NCBI GenBank assembly: GCA_963751955.1 | Contig: CAVVWM010000002.1 | Location: forward strand, 682,001 to 746,000 | DNA from: JABDIY01 sp963751955 | Lineage (GTDB): Bacteria; Actinomycetota; Acidimicrobiia; Acidimicrobiales; SZUA-35 | DNA: 64,000 nt | Direction of reading: 5' to 3' | In this document: in pieces, positions 32,911 to 41,824 of the stretch | Layout of the letters: each line of letters opens with the position of its first letter | Numbering within the stretch: the first letter of the stretch is position 1 | The notes under the pieces: generated by a model | What the model was told of the DNA's origin: nothing | What the model saw: the letters and a program-made list of their open reading frames with translations, nothing else | The model's database searches: none | Made by a program: the position numbers and the translations under genes

Positions 32911-34935
32911 CTAGATATCCAAGAACCGGACGTCGTCTGCATTGTTCTGGATGAACAATTTGCGGCTCTCGACGTCTTCGCCCATGAGAATCGCGAAGAT
33001 CTCATCGGCCTTCACCGCCGTTTCAACCGTCACCTGAAGCAAGGTACGGCTTGAAGCTTCCATGGTGGTTTCCTGTAGCTCGATAGCATCCATCTCGCCC
33101 AGACCCTTCAGTCGGGCAAACTCGGCTTTGGGGTTCTCGGCCTTATACACATCACGGGCGGAATCGTCCTTGAGATACGCCTTGGATCGACCCGCCTGGG
33201 TGCTGTAGAGGGGTGGCTGGGCGACGTACACATACCCGGCCTCGACCAGCGGGCGCATCTGCCGGAAGAAGAACGTGAGCAACAGGGTGCGAATGTGGGA
33301 ACCGTCGACGTCGGCGTCGGCCAACAAGATGATCTTGTGATAACGGACCTTTTCAACATCGAACTCTTCCCCGATGCCAGCGCCCAGGGCCTGGATAAGT
33401 GAGATGATTTCGGTGTTCTTGAATATCCGATCGGGGCGGGCACGTTCAACATTGAGAATCTTGCCGCGAATCGGGAGAATTGCCTGGCTATATGGATCCC
33501 GTGCGTCCTTTGCCGTGCCACCGGCGCTGTTGCCCTCGACGATGAACAACTCGGACTCGTGGGGGTTCTTGCTTTGGCAGTCAGCGAGCTTGCCGGGCAA
33601 CCCCGCACCGCTCAGAGCCGACTTGCGTATGGTCTGACGAGCCTTCATCGCCGCTATACGACCGCGCTGAGCCTGGATCGCCTTGGCCACCATCGCCTTT
33701 GCCTCGCGGGGGTGCTCTTCCAGCCATTCGGCCAGCTTTTCGTTTGTGGCCTTGGTCACGAGTGAGCGGATCGACACGTTGCCGAGCTTGGACTTGGTTT
33801 GGCCCTCGAACTGCGGTTCGGCGAGCCGGACCGAAATGATGGCGGTCATACCCTCGCGGATGTCTTCTCCGGCAAGGTTCTCGTCCTTTTCTTTCAGCGA
33901 GCCGTGAGCTTTGGCGTAAGCGTTGACGGTTCTGGTGAGCGCGGATCGGAAACCCTCTTCGTGCATACCACCTTCTGTGGTGGAGATGCCGTTGGCGAAG
34001 CTGTGGATTCCATCGCTCTGGAAGCCGGTATTCCACGAGAAGGCAATCTCCACCTCCTCGCCATCACCGTGGTCGGTGAAGTGACCAATCTCCTCGAACA
34101 GCGCTTCCTTGGCGCTGTTGAGATGACGGACAAAGTCGCGGAGACCGCCGTCGTACCGGAAGGTGACATCCTCGACCGATTCGTCGCGGTCCTCGTAGAG
34201 CCTGAATTCCAGTCCAGCGTTGAGGAAGGCCATTGTTTGGAAACGCTGCATGAGGGTCTTGCGGACGAAGTGAGTGCCCTCCTTGAAGATCGAAGGATCC
34301 GGCCAGAAACGAACGCTTGTACCGCGACGGGGCTCTCCGCTGTCCACGATGGGCGAAGGCCCGGTTTCGTGCAGCTTGGTGTCGGGCTCGCCGCCGTCCT
34401 TGAACGACATGAAGTGTCGAGAGCCGTCTCGGTCAATGTCGACTTCGAGTCTGCTGGAGAGCGCATTGACCACGGACACACCAACACCGTGCAGACCGCC
34501 CGACACTTTGTATCCCGACGCCTCGCCACCGAACTTGCCGCCCGCGTGAAGAACGGTGAGGACAACCTCGGCAGCGGTGAGGGGCGCATACTTGGGGTGC
34601 ACTCCAGTTGGAATTCCGCGACCATCGTCTACAACCTCTACTCCCCCATCTGAGAGAAGCCGAACCTCGATAACACGGCAGTGACCTGCCATCGCTTCAT
34701 CGACGGCGTTGTCCACAACCTCCCAAACGAGGTGATGGAGCCCGAGCGGACCTGTTGATCCGATGTACATCCCGGGGCGTTTCCGCACCGCTTCAAGACC
34801 TTCGAGTACCTGAATGTTCTCCGCGCCGTAGTCGGCTGAAGCGGCGGCGATGCTCGATTCAGTTCTGTTTGAACCGGTTGAGTTAGGGTCGCCCGAAGGA
34901 GTGGTGGTTTCGACCTCTGATTCAGGTGTCGTCAA
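32911..34935 (-). CDS. gyrB: DNA gyrase subunit B
   Basis: 674-residue ATPase subunit of gyrase. GHKL ATPase: VDNAVDEAMAG, DDGRGIPTGVHP and GLHGVGVSVVNALS. TOPRIM: the usual EGDSAGG reads EGNSAGG here (near residue 463), while the metal-binding LADADVDGSHI is intact. The N-terminal 35 residues are a disordered extension. Only one gyrB/gyrA pair is visible. It follows dciA by 28 bases and may share its promoter. Confidence 0.97.
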   Translation of the reverse strand: MTTPESEVETTTPSGDPNSTGSNRTESSIAAASADYGAENIQVLEGLEAVRKRPGMYIGSTGPLGLHHLVWEVVDNAVDEAMAGHCRVIEVRLLSDGGVEVVDDGRGIPTGVHPKYAPLTAAEVVLTVLHAGGKFGGEASGYKVSGGLHGVGVSVVNALSSRLEVDIDRDGSRHFMSFKDGGEPDTKLHETGPSPIVDSGEPRRGTSVRFWPDPSIFKEGTHFVRKTLMQRFQTMAFLNAGLEFRLYEDRDESVEDVTFRYDGGLRDFVRHLNSAKEALFEEIGHFTDHGDGEEVEIAFSWNTGFQSDGIHSFANGISTTEGGMHEEGFRSALTRTVNAYAKAHGSLKEKDENLAGEDIREGMTAIISVRLAEPQFEGQTKSKLGNVSIRSLVTKATNEKLAEWLEEHPREAKAMVAKAIQAQRGRIAAMKARQTIRKSALSGAGLPGKLADCQSKNPHESELFIVEGNSAGGTAKDARDPYSQAILPIRGKILNVERARPDRIFKNTEIISLIQALGAGIGEEFDVEKVRYHKIILLADADVDGSHIRTLLLTFFFRQMRPLVEAGYVYVAQPPLYSTQAGRSKAYLKDDSARDVYKAENPKAEFARLKGLGEMDAIELQETTMEASSRTLLQVTVETAVKADEIFAILMGEDVESRKLFIQNNADDVRFLDI

Positions 34936-34963
34936 GGCTTCAATTCTAGCCGCTGATAGCGGT

Positions 34964-35350
34964 CTACTGGTGACGCTGGCGCACTCGAATGGCCTTTATT
35001 TGCACGCCCGGAAAGCGTTCTCGTACCGAGGCACAGATGGTCTGTTCCATCCATTTCAATTGCGCAGCCCACGTCGAGTCATCACAGCTGATCAGAAGTA
35101 CTTCATCGACCAGCGACACAGGACGCGAGACCCCACGCAATCGAGGTCCAACGATGTCTCCCCAGGACGTCCTGAGTCCGGTGAGTGTGTCCACCGGTGC
35201 CGACTTCAGATGACGCATGAAACGATCCATCGCTTCGGAGATCGGGATTCCTACTGGCTGATCGAAGGGATCGTAGGGGTCGGGCTCGATACCAAATACC
35301 GCGCTGAGTTCGGGCCCAGAGGTTCTTCTCCGATTCGGTCGGTCGCTCAT
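34964..35350 (-). CDS. dciA: DciA (DUF721) replicative helicase loader
   Basis: 128 residues from ATG 35350, which has GGAAGGG upstream; longer reading into recF is rejected. The DUF721 core shows LRTSWGDIVGPRLRGVSRPVSL and DEVLLISCDDSTWAAQLKWM, typical of DciA, the ancestral loader of DnaB in bacteria without DnaC/DnaI. It lies between recF and gyrB, as in mycobacteria, and dnaB itself is 26 kb to the right. Confidence 0.9.
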   Translation of the reverse strand: MSDRPNRRRTSGPELSAVFGIEPDPYDPFDQPVGIPISEAMDRFMRHLKSAPVDTLTGLRTSWGDIVGPRLRGVSRPVSLVDEVLLISCDDSTWAAQLKWMEQTICASVRERFPGVQIKAIRVRQRHQ

Positions 35351-35363
35351 CCCTTCCAGTCTC

Positions 35364-36572
35364 TCATGCCGAGCCATCGGGCGGATCCGATTCGCTAGAA
35401 CTGGTACTTTCTGCCTCACTCTCGGCAACACGTTCTTCAGTTCCCCGATCGAAGTTGTCCACAGACTTATCCACAGCTGTGGAATCATGGGTTTGATCGA
35501 CCGCCGACAGTGGGAAACGCAGGATCAGGTCAGGTTCAACGAGTTCGGGAAGTTCGGTTGCGCTCGTAATGATTGTCTGTCCCAACGGCAGATTCGACAG
35601 CAACGCCGTGGCACGACCGGCATCGAGTTCGGAAAGTACGTCATCGAGCAGGAGTAGCGGTGCCTCACCGACGTGCTCGGTTACCAGCTCGTGACCAGCG
35701 AATCGAAGTGCCAATGCCAGCGTGCGTTGTTCACCCTGACTGGCTTCGGATCGTGAATCGAAACCATCGATGCGAAGCCCGATCTCATCACGGTGGGGCC
35801 CCACCGAAGTAATTCCCCTCGCCAGGTCGGTTGGCCGTTGCATCTCTACATCAACAGCCATGTCCTCTGACTCCCAAGATCGCCTGTAGTTGGCGACCAC
35901 TGAGATATCGGCGTCGGCCAGGATCTGGTATGCCTTTGCTACCCGAGGCATCAACGCCTCGAGCACATGTTCGCGAAGATAGGTGATCCGCATTCCCGAA
36001 CTTGACAGCTGACCGTCGTACACATCGAGGGTTATCTCGGCCGCCTCATCGAGCCTTCCCTTGGCCTGCTTCAACAAGGTGTTGCGCTGCTTCACCGTTC
36101 GGGCATAGTCGCCGAGCAAGGAATCGTTGCGAGGATCGAGCGCCACCATCAGTTCATCCAAGTACTCGCGTCGTACCGAAGGGCCTTCTTTGACCAGAGC
36201 CAGATCGTCAGGTGCAAAAACGGTAACTCGCAAAGCTCCGAGCAGGTCACGGTTCTTCTGAAGCCGTTGTTTGTTTACCATCACGGTTGATCGACCGACG
36301 CCTAATTCGATCTCGATGAGAACCGGGCGCCCATCGCGCACGCCTTCGGCCCGCACGATCGCTCGATCACATCCGCGGCGGATCATACGATCGTTAGCCG
36401 CACCACGCAAAGACTTCAGGCGGGACAACACCCCGATGGCTTCGAGCAAATTGGTCTTGCCGGAGCCGTTAGCCCCGATGATCGCCGTCAGTCCATCGGC
36501 AAGATCAACCGATGCATTCGCATGTGAACGAAAGTCGGTGAGCCACACGCAGTCCAACCTCATCGGTTGCAC
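35364..36572 (-). CDS. recF: DNA repair/replication protein RecF
   Basis: 402-residue SMC-like ATPase for recombinational repair. Walker A is GANGSGKT (33-40), the signature-like SEASQGEQRTLALALRF and Walker B LLLLDDVLSELD follow. The last 40 residues (after LILRFPLSAVDQ) are a disordered acidic tail, unusual for RecF, and the DNA encoding part of that tail contains two perfect DnaA boxes. ATG 36572 or 36563 could both serve. Confidence 0.97.
   Translation of the reverse strand: MQPMRLDCVWLTDFRSHANASVDLADGLTAIIGANGSGKTNLLEAIGVLSRLKSLRGAANDRMIRRGCDRAIVRAEGVRDGRPVLIEIELGVGRSTVMVNKQRLQKNRDLLGALRVTVFAPDDLALVKEGPSVRREYLDELMVALDPRNDSLLGDYARTVKQRNTLLKQAKGRLDEAAEITLDVYDGQLSSSGMRITYLREHVLEALMPRVAKAYQILADADISVVANYRRSWESEDMAVDVEMQRPTDLARGITSVGPHRDEIGLRIDGFDSRSEASQGEQRTLALALRFAGHELVTEHVGEAPLLLLDDVLSELDAGRATALLSNLPLGQTIITSATELPELVEPDLILRFPLSAVDQTHDSTAVDKSVDNFDRGTEERVAESEAESTSSSESDPPDGSA
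35455..35487. promoter_or_regulatory. DnaA-box cluster in the recF tail, upstream of dciA-gyrBA
   Basis: TTGTCCACA (35455-35463) and TTATCCACA (35467-35475) are the two preferred actinobacterial DnaA boxes, three bases apart in the same orientation. CCACAGCTGTGG makes a palindrome giving a third, weaker reverse box. The cluster is about 105 bases upstream of the dciA start. Confidence 0.7.
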
Positions 36573-36665
36573 TTCATGAAACGAACCGTCGTTTCACCCC
36601 GGAGCGGAAGTGACTGCGCTGGACCCACGGGCCACCTATTGGGCAGTTCACTTGTTGATCGACGA

Positions 36666-37760
36666 CTAGGAGACGCGGACCGGCATCAAAAGATAGAGGA
36701 AGTCCTCGGTCACTGGCGAGCGCAAGAGCGCCGGCTTCAGCTCGTCAATGGTGTTCAGCGTCACGGTGTCGCCCGGAGCAACCTCGAGTCCCTCGCGCAA
36801 GAACTGGGGGTTGAACGCGATTGTGAGATCAGAGCCGTCATAGGAAGCTTCGACATGTTCCTGGGCCGATCCAACATCTTGGGCGATAGCGGCGAGCCGA
36901 AGACCCTCTGGGCCCATCTGAAGGCGAACTGGAGTGTTGTCTCGGGCGAGAAGGCTTACACGCTTCAGGGCTTCGAGGAGCGCTGCCCGATCGATTGTGA
37001 GCACGTTTGGGTGGTGATCCGGAATGAGACCGCGGTAGTTCGGGAACTGGCCCTCGAGTAGCCGTGTGGACAGCCGAGCGCCGGGAACCTCGAATCGAGC
37101 GTCCCGCTCGCCCAGGTGTAATCTGACCGTCTCACCTCGCTTCAGCAGGCGGTTCAGTTCACTCAGCGCACGACCAGGAATGAGGACCGAACTTCCCTCC
37201 GACAAGACTTGGGCGGCACCAGCAATATCGCGCATGGCCAAGCGATAGGAGTCAGTGGCGACGATCCGCAAGCCATCATTTTCGGCCGAGGCAAAGACGC
37301 CGGTGAGGACCGGGCGAGAATCATCGGTGCTGGCCGCTGTGACAACCTGCCTGAAAGCGTCTACCAATTCGTTGGCCGGTAGTTCGATGAACTCTTCATC
37401 GGCCTCGGCCAGCGAGGGAAACTCGTTCGAGGAGATCAACCTGATACTGAACTCGCTGCGACCGGCCGAAATCACCATCTCGTCATCTTCGGCCGAACAG
37501 TTCACAGCGCCGGCTGGAAGTGACTTCACGATGCTCTCAGCCAGTTTTGCAGGAATCACCACCCGGCCATCATTCTGACCGCTGACCTGAAGTTGGGCAG
37601 ATATCGTCAAGTCAAGGTCTGAGCCGGTCAATTCCAGCCGGTCGCCTTCGAGCGTCGCTTGAATTCCACTCAAACCGACACTGCCGCTAGAGGAACCGAC
37701 TGCTCGGCCAGCAACTCCCAGCGCTTCGGTCAAGGCATCTCGTTCACACCGAAACTTCAT
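36666..37760 (-). CDS. dnaN: DNA polymerase III sliding clamp (beta subunit)
   Basis: 364-residue sliding clamp. It starts KFRCERDALTEALGVAGRAV and has the three-domain clamp pattern, including RLLKRGETVRLHLGERDARFE in the centre and PQFLREGLEVAPGDTV near the end, finishing LLMPVRVS. AGGGAG precedes the ATG. It directly follows the oriC-containing gap after dnaA and precedes recF by 93 bases. Confidence 0.98.
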   Translation of the reverse strand: MKFRCERDALTEALGVAGRAVGSSSGSVGLSGIQATLEGDRLELTGSDLDLTISAQLQVSGQNDGRVVIPAKLAESIVKSLPAGAVNCSAEDDEMVISAGRSEFSIRLISSNEFPSLAEADEEFIELPANELVDAFRQVVTAASTDDSRPVLTGVFASAENDGLRIVATDSYRLAMRDIAGAAQVLSEGSSVLIPGRALSELNRLLKRGETVRLHLGERDARFEVPGARLSTRLLEGQFPNYRGLIPDHHPNVLTIDRAALLEALKRVSLLARDNTPVRLQMGPEGLRLAAIAQDVGSAQEHVEASYDGSDLTIAFNPQFLREGLEVAPGDTVTLNTIDELKPALLRSPVTEDFLYLLMPVRVS

Positions 37761-38055
37761 TGTCTCCCTTTTCTTCTCTAGTGAGTTCTAACCGCCGAGG
37801 TGGGGCTTCGGCAACACGTGGCACGCTGTTCACTACTACTCCCATGCTTTCTCTTATTAGGAGTAGTGGTAGTAGTAAGGACTGTTGATTGTGGATAGGT
37901 GGTGATTTACCAGTTCAGGAGCTCGCAGCATTCCCCACAGCGTTTTGGGTTTCCCCAACGAAGCTGAGCTTGGTTGACCGAAGCTGCGAACTTTCCCCAC
38001 AGTATCCCCGTACACACCACTCTTGTGTTGGGTGTATCCACCGCTTTTCCTTGCG
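37761..38055. other. oriC: Probable chromosomal origin oriC (dnaA-dnaN intergenic region)
   Basis: 295 bases between dnaA and dnaN, the usual actinobacterial oriC site. Elements: CTATCCACA on the minus strand (37890-37898), TTCCCCACA at 37931-37939 and 37993-38001, TTCCCCAAC at 37951-37959 and GTATCCACC at 38034-38042; most are one or two mismatches from TTATCCACA. A T/A-rich segment and a DnaA-trio-like tract lie on the dnaN side. Genes point away from here in both directions overall, as expected for an origin. Confidence 0.75.
37858..37878 (+). other. DnaA-trio-like element
   Basis: The plus strand reads TAG GAG TAG TGG TAG TAG TAA. Read 3' to 5' this is AAT-GAT-GAT-GGT-GAT-GAG-GAT: five of seven units fit the 3'-[G/A]A[T/A]-5' trio on which DnaA assembles to open the origin. 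It lies 11 bases from a DnaA box in the same relative orientation as in B. subtilis. Confidence 0.55.
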
Positions 38056-39513
38056 TTAGTCGCCTGACCGAATCCGGTCTTGGATGGCTCGCTGGACTTT
38101 CTGGTATCGGTCATAAAAATCGGCTCGTTCCGCCAAGCGTTCTTCTGAGGTTTTGATCGCATGGAGCACCGTGGTGTGATCGCGGTCGAAGAACCCACCC
38201 AGCTCGGCCAGTGAATGATTTGTCATGTCTCGCGACAAGTACATGGCAATCTTGCGATATTCGACCAGAGCTCGCTTCCGGGATGCGCTGACGAGTTGTT
38301 CTACCGAGTAGCCGGACACGTTGGCGGTTTCTTCCAAAATGAGTTCTACTGAAATCTGGACCTCTGATGCCGGTACCAGGTCTCGCAGGACTGACTCGGC
38401 CAAGTCCAAGGTGATGGCGTCGTTGAACAGGTTGGATCGCGCGTAGACCTGACGCAGAGCTCCCTCGAGGGATCGAACGTTGTCCGACACCCGATTGGCG
38501 ATGAGGGCGCAGACATCGGTCGGTAGCCAGAAGCCGATTCGTTCGGCCAGCGAATTGAGAATCGCCATGCGGGTCTCGATGTCGGGTGGCTGCACGTCGA
38601 CCACCAGCCCCTGGCTGAATCTCGTGCGAAGACGTTCCTCTAGATCTCGAATGCCATCAGGCTTTGAATCGCAGCTGATGACCACCTGGGAGCCGAGGTC
38701 ATAGAGCGTGTTCAACGTGTGAAACAGCTCTTCTTGTAGCCCGCTCTTACCGGCAATGAATTGGATGTCGTCGATGAGAAGCACATCAAGCTTGCGCATC
38801 CTGGCAGCGAACGCTGGAACCGAGTTCGAGCTGATCGCGGCGACGAACTGGGTGAGGTATTCCTCTGTCGTGATGAACAGACAACTCTTGTTGGGGAAAA
38901 GAGAGTTGACGTTGTGTCCAAAGCCTCGAAGCAGATGGGTCTTGCCGAGACCCGACTCCCCATAGATGAAGAGCGGCGTGTACTTCAACCCGGGAGCCTC
39001 GGAAGCAGCGACGGCTGCGGCATGAGCGAATCGGTTGGAGTTGCCGATCACGAAGTTTTCGAACGTGTATTTCCCGCCATCCAATCCGTTTGGTGTCGCT
39101 GAAGGTTCGGTCTTAAGGCCCGAACCCCCATGCCGGTCGCGCAGGTCGATGCTCGAGGGCGTGTTGGCCTGGTCGCTGGCTCGTTTGTCGTTCAACGCAC
39201 CAACGGTTCCGCCCCCGGGCTCGGAACCGGTATGTAGACGCATCTGGGCGACCGAGACGCGAACCTGTACCGTCCGGTTGAGGTACTCACTAGCGATGTC
39301 TTCCATTCGCTCGAGTGTTTCGGTGCTCAATCGGGTTCGGTGGAGGTCACTGGGTACAGCGAGATCGAGCACCAGTTCGTCGAGTTGCAGCGGCTGGAGC
39401 GGTTGGATGGTGCCCCGGTAGACCCCGGGAGCAACCTCGGACTTGAGTTGTTCTTTTAAGTGGCTGACGAGGTCGGACAAGGTGTCACTACCGTCGTTGA
39501 AAGCGAGAGTCAT
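38056..39513 (-). CDS. dnaA: Chromosomal replication initiator DnaA
   Basis: 485 residues from ATG 39513, which has GAGGA at the right distance; an upstream in-frame extension is rejected. Domain I/II are followed by the AAA+ domain with NSNRFAHAAAVAA, Walker A GESGLGKT (185-192) and Walker B LLIDDIQF (245-252). The DNA-binding domain IV ends with FFDRDHTTVLHAIK. Domain II is longer than in B. subtilis. Transcribed towards oriC and dnaN. Confidence 0.98.
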   Translation of the reverse strand: MTLAFNDGSDTLSDLVSHLKEQLKSEVAPGVYRGTIQPLQPLQLDELVLDLAVPSDLHRTRLSTETLERMEDIASEYLNRTVQVRVSVAQMRLHTGSEPGGGTVGALNDKRASDQANTPSSIDLRDRHGGSGLKTEPSATPNGLDGGKYTFENFVIGNSNRFAHAAAVAASEAPGLKYTPLFIYGESGLGKTHLLRGFGHNVNSLFPNKSCLFITTEEYLTQFVAAISSNSVPAFAARMRKLDVLLIDDIQFIAGKSGLQEELFHTLNTLYDLGSQVVISCDSKPDGIRDLEERLRTRFSQGLVVDVQPPDIETRMAILNSLAERIGFWLPTDVCALIANRVSDNVRSLEGALRQVYARSNLFNDAITLDLAESVLRDLVPASEVQISVELILEETANVSGYSVEQLVSASRKRALVEYRKIAMYLSRDMTNHSLAELGGFFDRDHTTVLHAIKTSEERLAERADFYDRYQKVQRAIQDRIRSGD

Positions 39514-40005
39514 GCGATCCTCGTGTGTCGGGTGTTGCCCGGGCTCGCTGACTAACGAGCCCGGATCTTGCGGCTTTTGGGTCGCAAAACGAGACAGCAC
39601 GCGCTCACGCCACACCGGCTCCATGGGCGCACATGGTTGACGGCAAGGCCCGAGTACAGATGCTCCGCTCCGAGATCCCGTGAGCAGTTGAACCTACTCC
39701 CCATCGTTATCCACTGCACCCGAAACAGAAAAAAGCCTCGCCGTCCAGCACATAATCCACACTCTGAACACCCACCGAGGGGATCGGGTTACCAACCGTG
39801 GTGGATGTGGACCACGGGTCCTCGATGTCGATCTCTGGAAGGCTGCGGATGCCGACTGAGTCGCTGTGGGAAACGGCCCCCCTTTGGCATAGCCTTGTGA
39901 CGTTGCATTGCGCCGGAAGGCACCCGCTGCAACGACTTCCATTGCAGCTTTGCTGCGCGGTGTCGGCACGAGGCCCACACCGTCACCAGTTCGACGAGGT
40001 GTCCT
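39514..40005. other. dnaA-rpmH intergenic region
   Basis: 492 bases between divergent dnaA and rpmH. It holds the leaders of both genes and two single-mismatch DnaA boxes, TTATCCACT (39707-39715) and TAATCCACA (39753-39761), which could allow DnaA autoregulation. No protein gene is convincing here. Confidence 0.6.
39539..39564 (-). promoter_or_regulatory. Hairpin in the dnaA leader
   Basis: CCGGGCTCG and CGAGCCCGG form a perfect 9-bp stem with an 8-base loop, 25 bases upstream of the dnaA ATG. Possible control of dnaA translation or of read-through. Confidence 0.4.
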
Positions 40006-40143
40006 GTGTCAAAACGGACGTTCCAACCCAACACCCGTAAGCGGTCCAAGAAGCACGGGTTCCGCCATCGCGGATCGACCCGAGGTGGTCGGGCAGTACT
40101 GCGGGCCCGCAGACTCAGGGGTCGCCACCGACTCAGCGCGTGA
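40006..40143 (+). CDS. rpmH: 50S ribosomal protein L34
   Basis: 45 residues: VSKRTFQPNTRKRSKKHGFR, then RGGRAVLRARRLRGRHRLSA, a complete L34. The GTG start has GAGGTG at good distance. Its stop overlaps the GTG of rnpA (GTGA). First gene of the rightward origin operon. Confidence 0.97.
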   Translation: MSKRTFQPNTRKRSKKHGFRHRGSTRGGRAVLRARRLRGRHRLSA

Positions 40144-40469
40144 TCACTGCGCTTTCTCACCGAGACGACTTCCTCCTGCTTAAGAGGTCCGGATGTTCCT
40201 GTCGATCTGGTCCTCTTCGAGCGCGTGTCATCCGGGTTGACGACGCTCCGGTTTCGTCGGTGAAGATCGGTTTCACCATCGGTCGCACGTTCGGTTCGGC
40301 CGTGAAGCGAAACCGCATGCGTCGCCGCCTTCGCCATTGCCTTGCCGAGGCTGCACGGACGACCGACGTGGTCACCACCCACCTGCTAGTTGGGGCTTCG
40401 CCTGCCGCGTTATCCACCAGTTATCCAACGCTGGTTGGTCATTGTCGCCGACTGTTGGAGGCCCCGTGA
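40140..40469 (+). CDS. rnpA: Ribonuclease P protein component
   Basis: 109 residues. It shows the RnpA fold elements LSHRDDFLLLKRSG, KIGFTIGRTFGSAVKRNRMRRRLR (the RNA-binding RNR motif) and HLLVGASP. It binds the RNase P RNA to mature tRNA 5' ends. GTG start overlaps rpmH; the stop overlaps yidD. Two DnaA-box-like sequences sit in its 3' end. Confidence 0.95.
   Translation: MITALSHRDDFLLLKRSGCSCRSGPLRARVIRVDDAPVSSVKIGFTIGRTFGSAVKRNRMRRRLRHCLAEAARTTDVVTTHLLVGASPAALSTSYPTLVGHCRRLLEAP
40411..40430 (+). promoter_or_regulatory. Pair of DnaA-box-like sequences in rnpA
   Basis: TTATCCACC (40411-40419) and TTATCCAAC (40422-40430), two bases apart, one and two mismatches from TTATCCACA. They may be chance or extra DnaA binding near the origin. 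Confidence 0.35.
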
Positions 40470-40690
40470 TGAGGAGGATACTCCTCAAACTGATCGGCCT
40501 CTATAGGGCCACAGCAATAGCGCGCCGACCGCGGTGCCGTTATTTTCCCACGTGTTCGGCCTATGCCGCTGAGGCTATTGAGATTCACGGCGCCGCCAGG
40601 GGCTCTTGGCTCGGCGTCAAACGAATTTGTCGCTGCCATCCGCTTGGGTCCCATGGGTTTGACCCCGTCCCTGAGGCACATTCGTCATGA
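40466..40690 (+). CDS. yidD: Membrane protein insertion efficiency factor YidD
   Basis: 74 residues: RRILLKLIGLYRATAIARRP, then CRYFPTCSAYAAEAIEIHG and CHPLGSHGFDPVPEAH, the YidD signature. It assists YidC-dependent insertion of membrane proteins. The GTG start overlaps the rnpA stop and its stop overlaps the yidC ATG (ATGA). Confidence 0.95.
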   Translation: MMRRILLKLIGLYRATAIARRPRCRYFPTCSAYAAEAIEIHGAARGSWLGVKRICRCHPLGSHGFDPVPEAHSS

Positions 40691-41822
40691 TCGACAATCT
40701 CATCCAGTTCATAGCGCGCCTGCTGTCGGGAATCTACGGCTTGCCAGTCATCGGTGGTAGTTACGGCTTCGCCATCATGCTCTTGACCCTGGGAATCATG
40801 GTCGTGGTGATGCCCCTTACGCTTCGGGCAACCAAGAGCACGATCAAGATGTCCATGGTCGCCCCCGAACTGAAGCGAATCCAGAAGGAATTCAAGGAAG
40901 ACAAGGAACGCCAGAACGAAGCGATGATGGCGCTCTACCGGGAACACGGAATCAACCCCATCGGTGGTTGCCTTCCCGTGCTGGCCCAGGCGCCGGTCTT
41001 CCTCGTTCTCTTTCAGGTCATCAGGGGTCTCACACGTCGGTTCGAGGACGCCCCGTTCGCTGCCGTGGTCAACAAGGTCTACGCCGTGAAGGGTGACCTG
41101 GGAGCTGCGCCTGCGGGCGAAGAGGTTTTTCCTCGCTATCTCGACCGGTCCTCTGAGATGTTCAATGATCTGATCGGAACAACCGAGATGACGTATCTAC
41201 GAGTTTCGACCTCGGGGCCCAGCCAAACGAGATCCTCTCATCCAGTGTTGTGAAGGCGATTCCCTATCTTCTGCTGATCGCCTTTCTTGTCGGATCATCC
41301 TTCTACCAGCAGAAACAGATCACGGCGCGACGCTCCCCCAACGCCGGGGGTGAAGAGAACTCGGTCTTACAACAGCAACAGGCCATCCTCAAGTTCCTGC
41401 CGTTCATGACCGGAATCTGGTCGTTCTTCTTCCCCACCGGGTTGAGCATCTATTGGGCAACGTCGAATACGTTCCGAATAGGGCAGCAGGCGTACATCAC
41501 GCGCACGATCTACGCGAAGAAGGACGATATGGAAGCAAGCTTCCAGGCCCGACTCGAAGAACGCAAACAGGATGAGCCGATCGAAAAGGGCAAGACAGCT
41601 CCAGCCGCTGAGTCCCCCGGCAAGAGCAGCGAGAAACCGAGCGACGCGACCAACGACACCGCATCCAAGGTCGAACAGCGTCGGCAGAAAGAACTGCAAC
41701 GCAAGAAGGCCATTCAGGCTCGGGCAAAAGCCAAGAGCGGTGATGCCGACAACGGTGGAGCGGGCTCGACCCGAACTACCCCGAAGGGGACCAAACCCCA
41801 GCAGCGAAAGAAGAAGAGGTAA
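40687..41822 (+). CDS. yidC: Membrane protein insertase YidC, interrupted by a frame change
   Basis: YidC/Oxa1 insertase of the cytoplasmic membrane. The first part (from IDNLIQFIARLLSGIYGLPV to MFNDLIGTTEMT) has helix 1 and the cytoplasmic coiled loop; the second (from SFDLGAQPNEILSSSVVKA through PFMTGIWSFFFPTGLSIYW) has the remaining helices and a basic Lys/Arg tail. The two parts lie in different frames. The change is near 41191-41205, where one base seems to be missing. YidC is essential, so a sequence error is the first suspicion; programmed slippage or a split gene are alternatives. The stop is 2 bases before jag. Confidence 0.9.
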
Positions 41823-41824
41823 CG

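Noticed and set aside
32911..34935. ParE (topoisomerase IV) instead of GyrB
   Set aside because: It pairs with a GyrA containing a GyrA-box-like motif and sits in the classical dnaA-dnaN-recF-gyrB-gyrA order.
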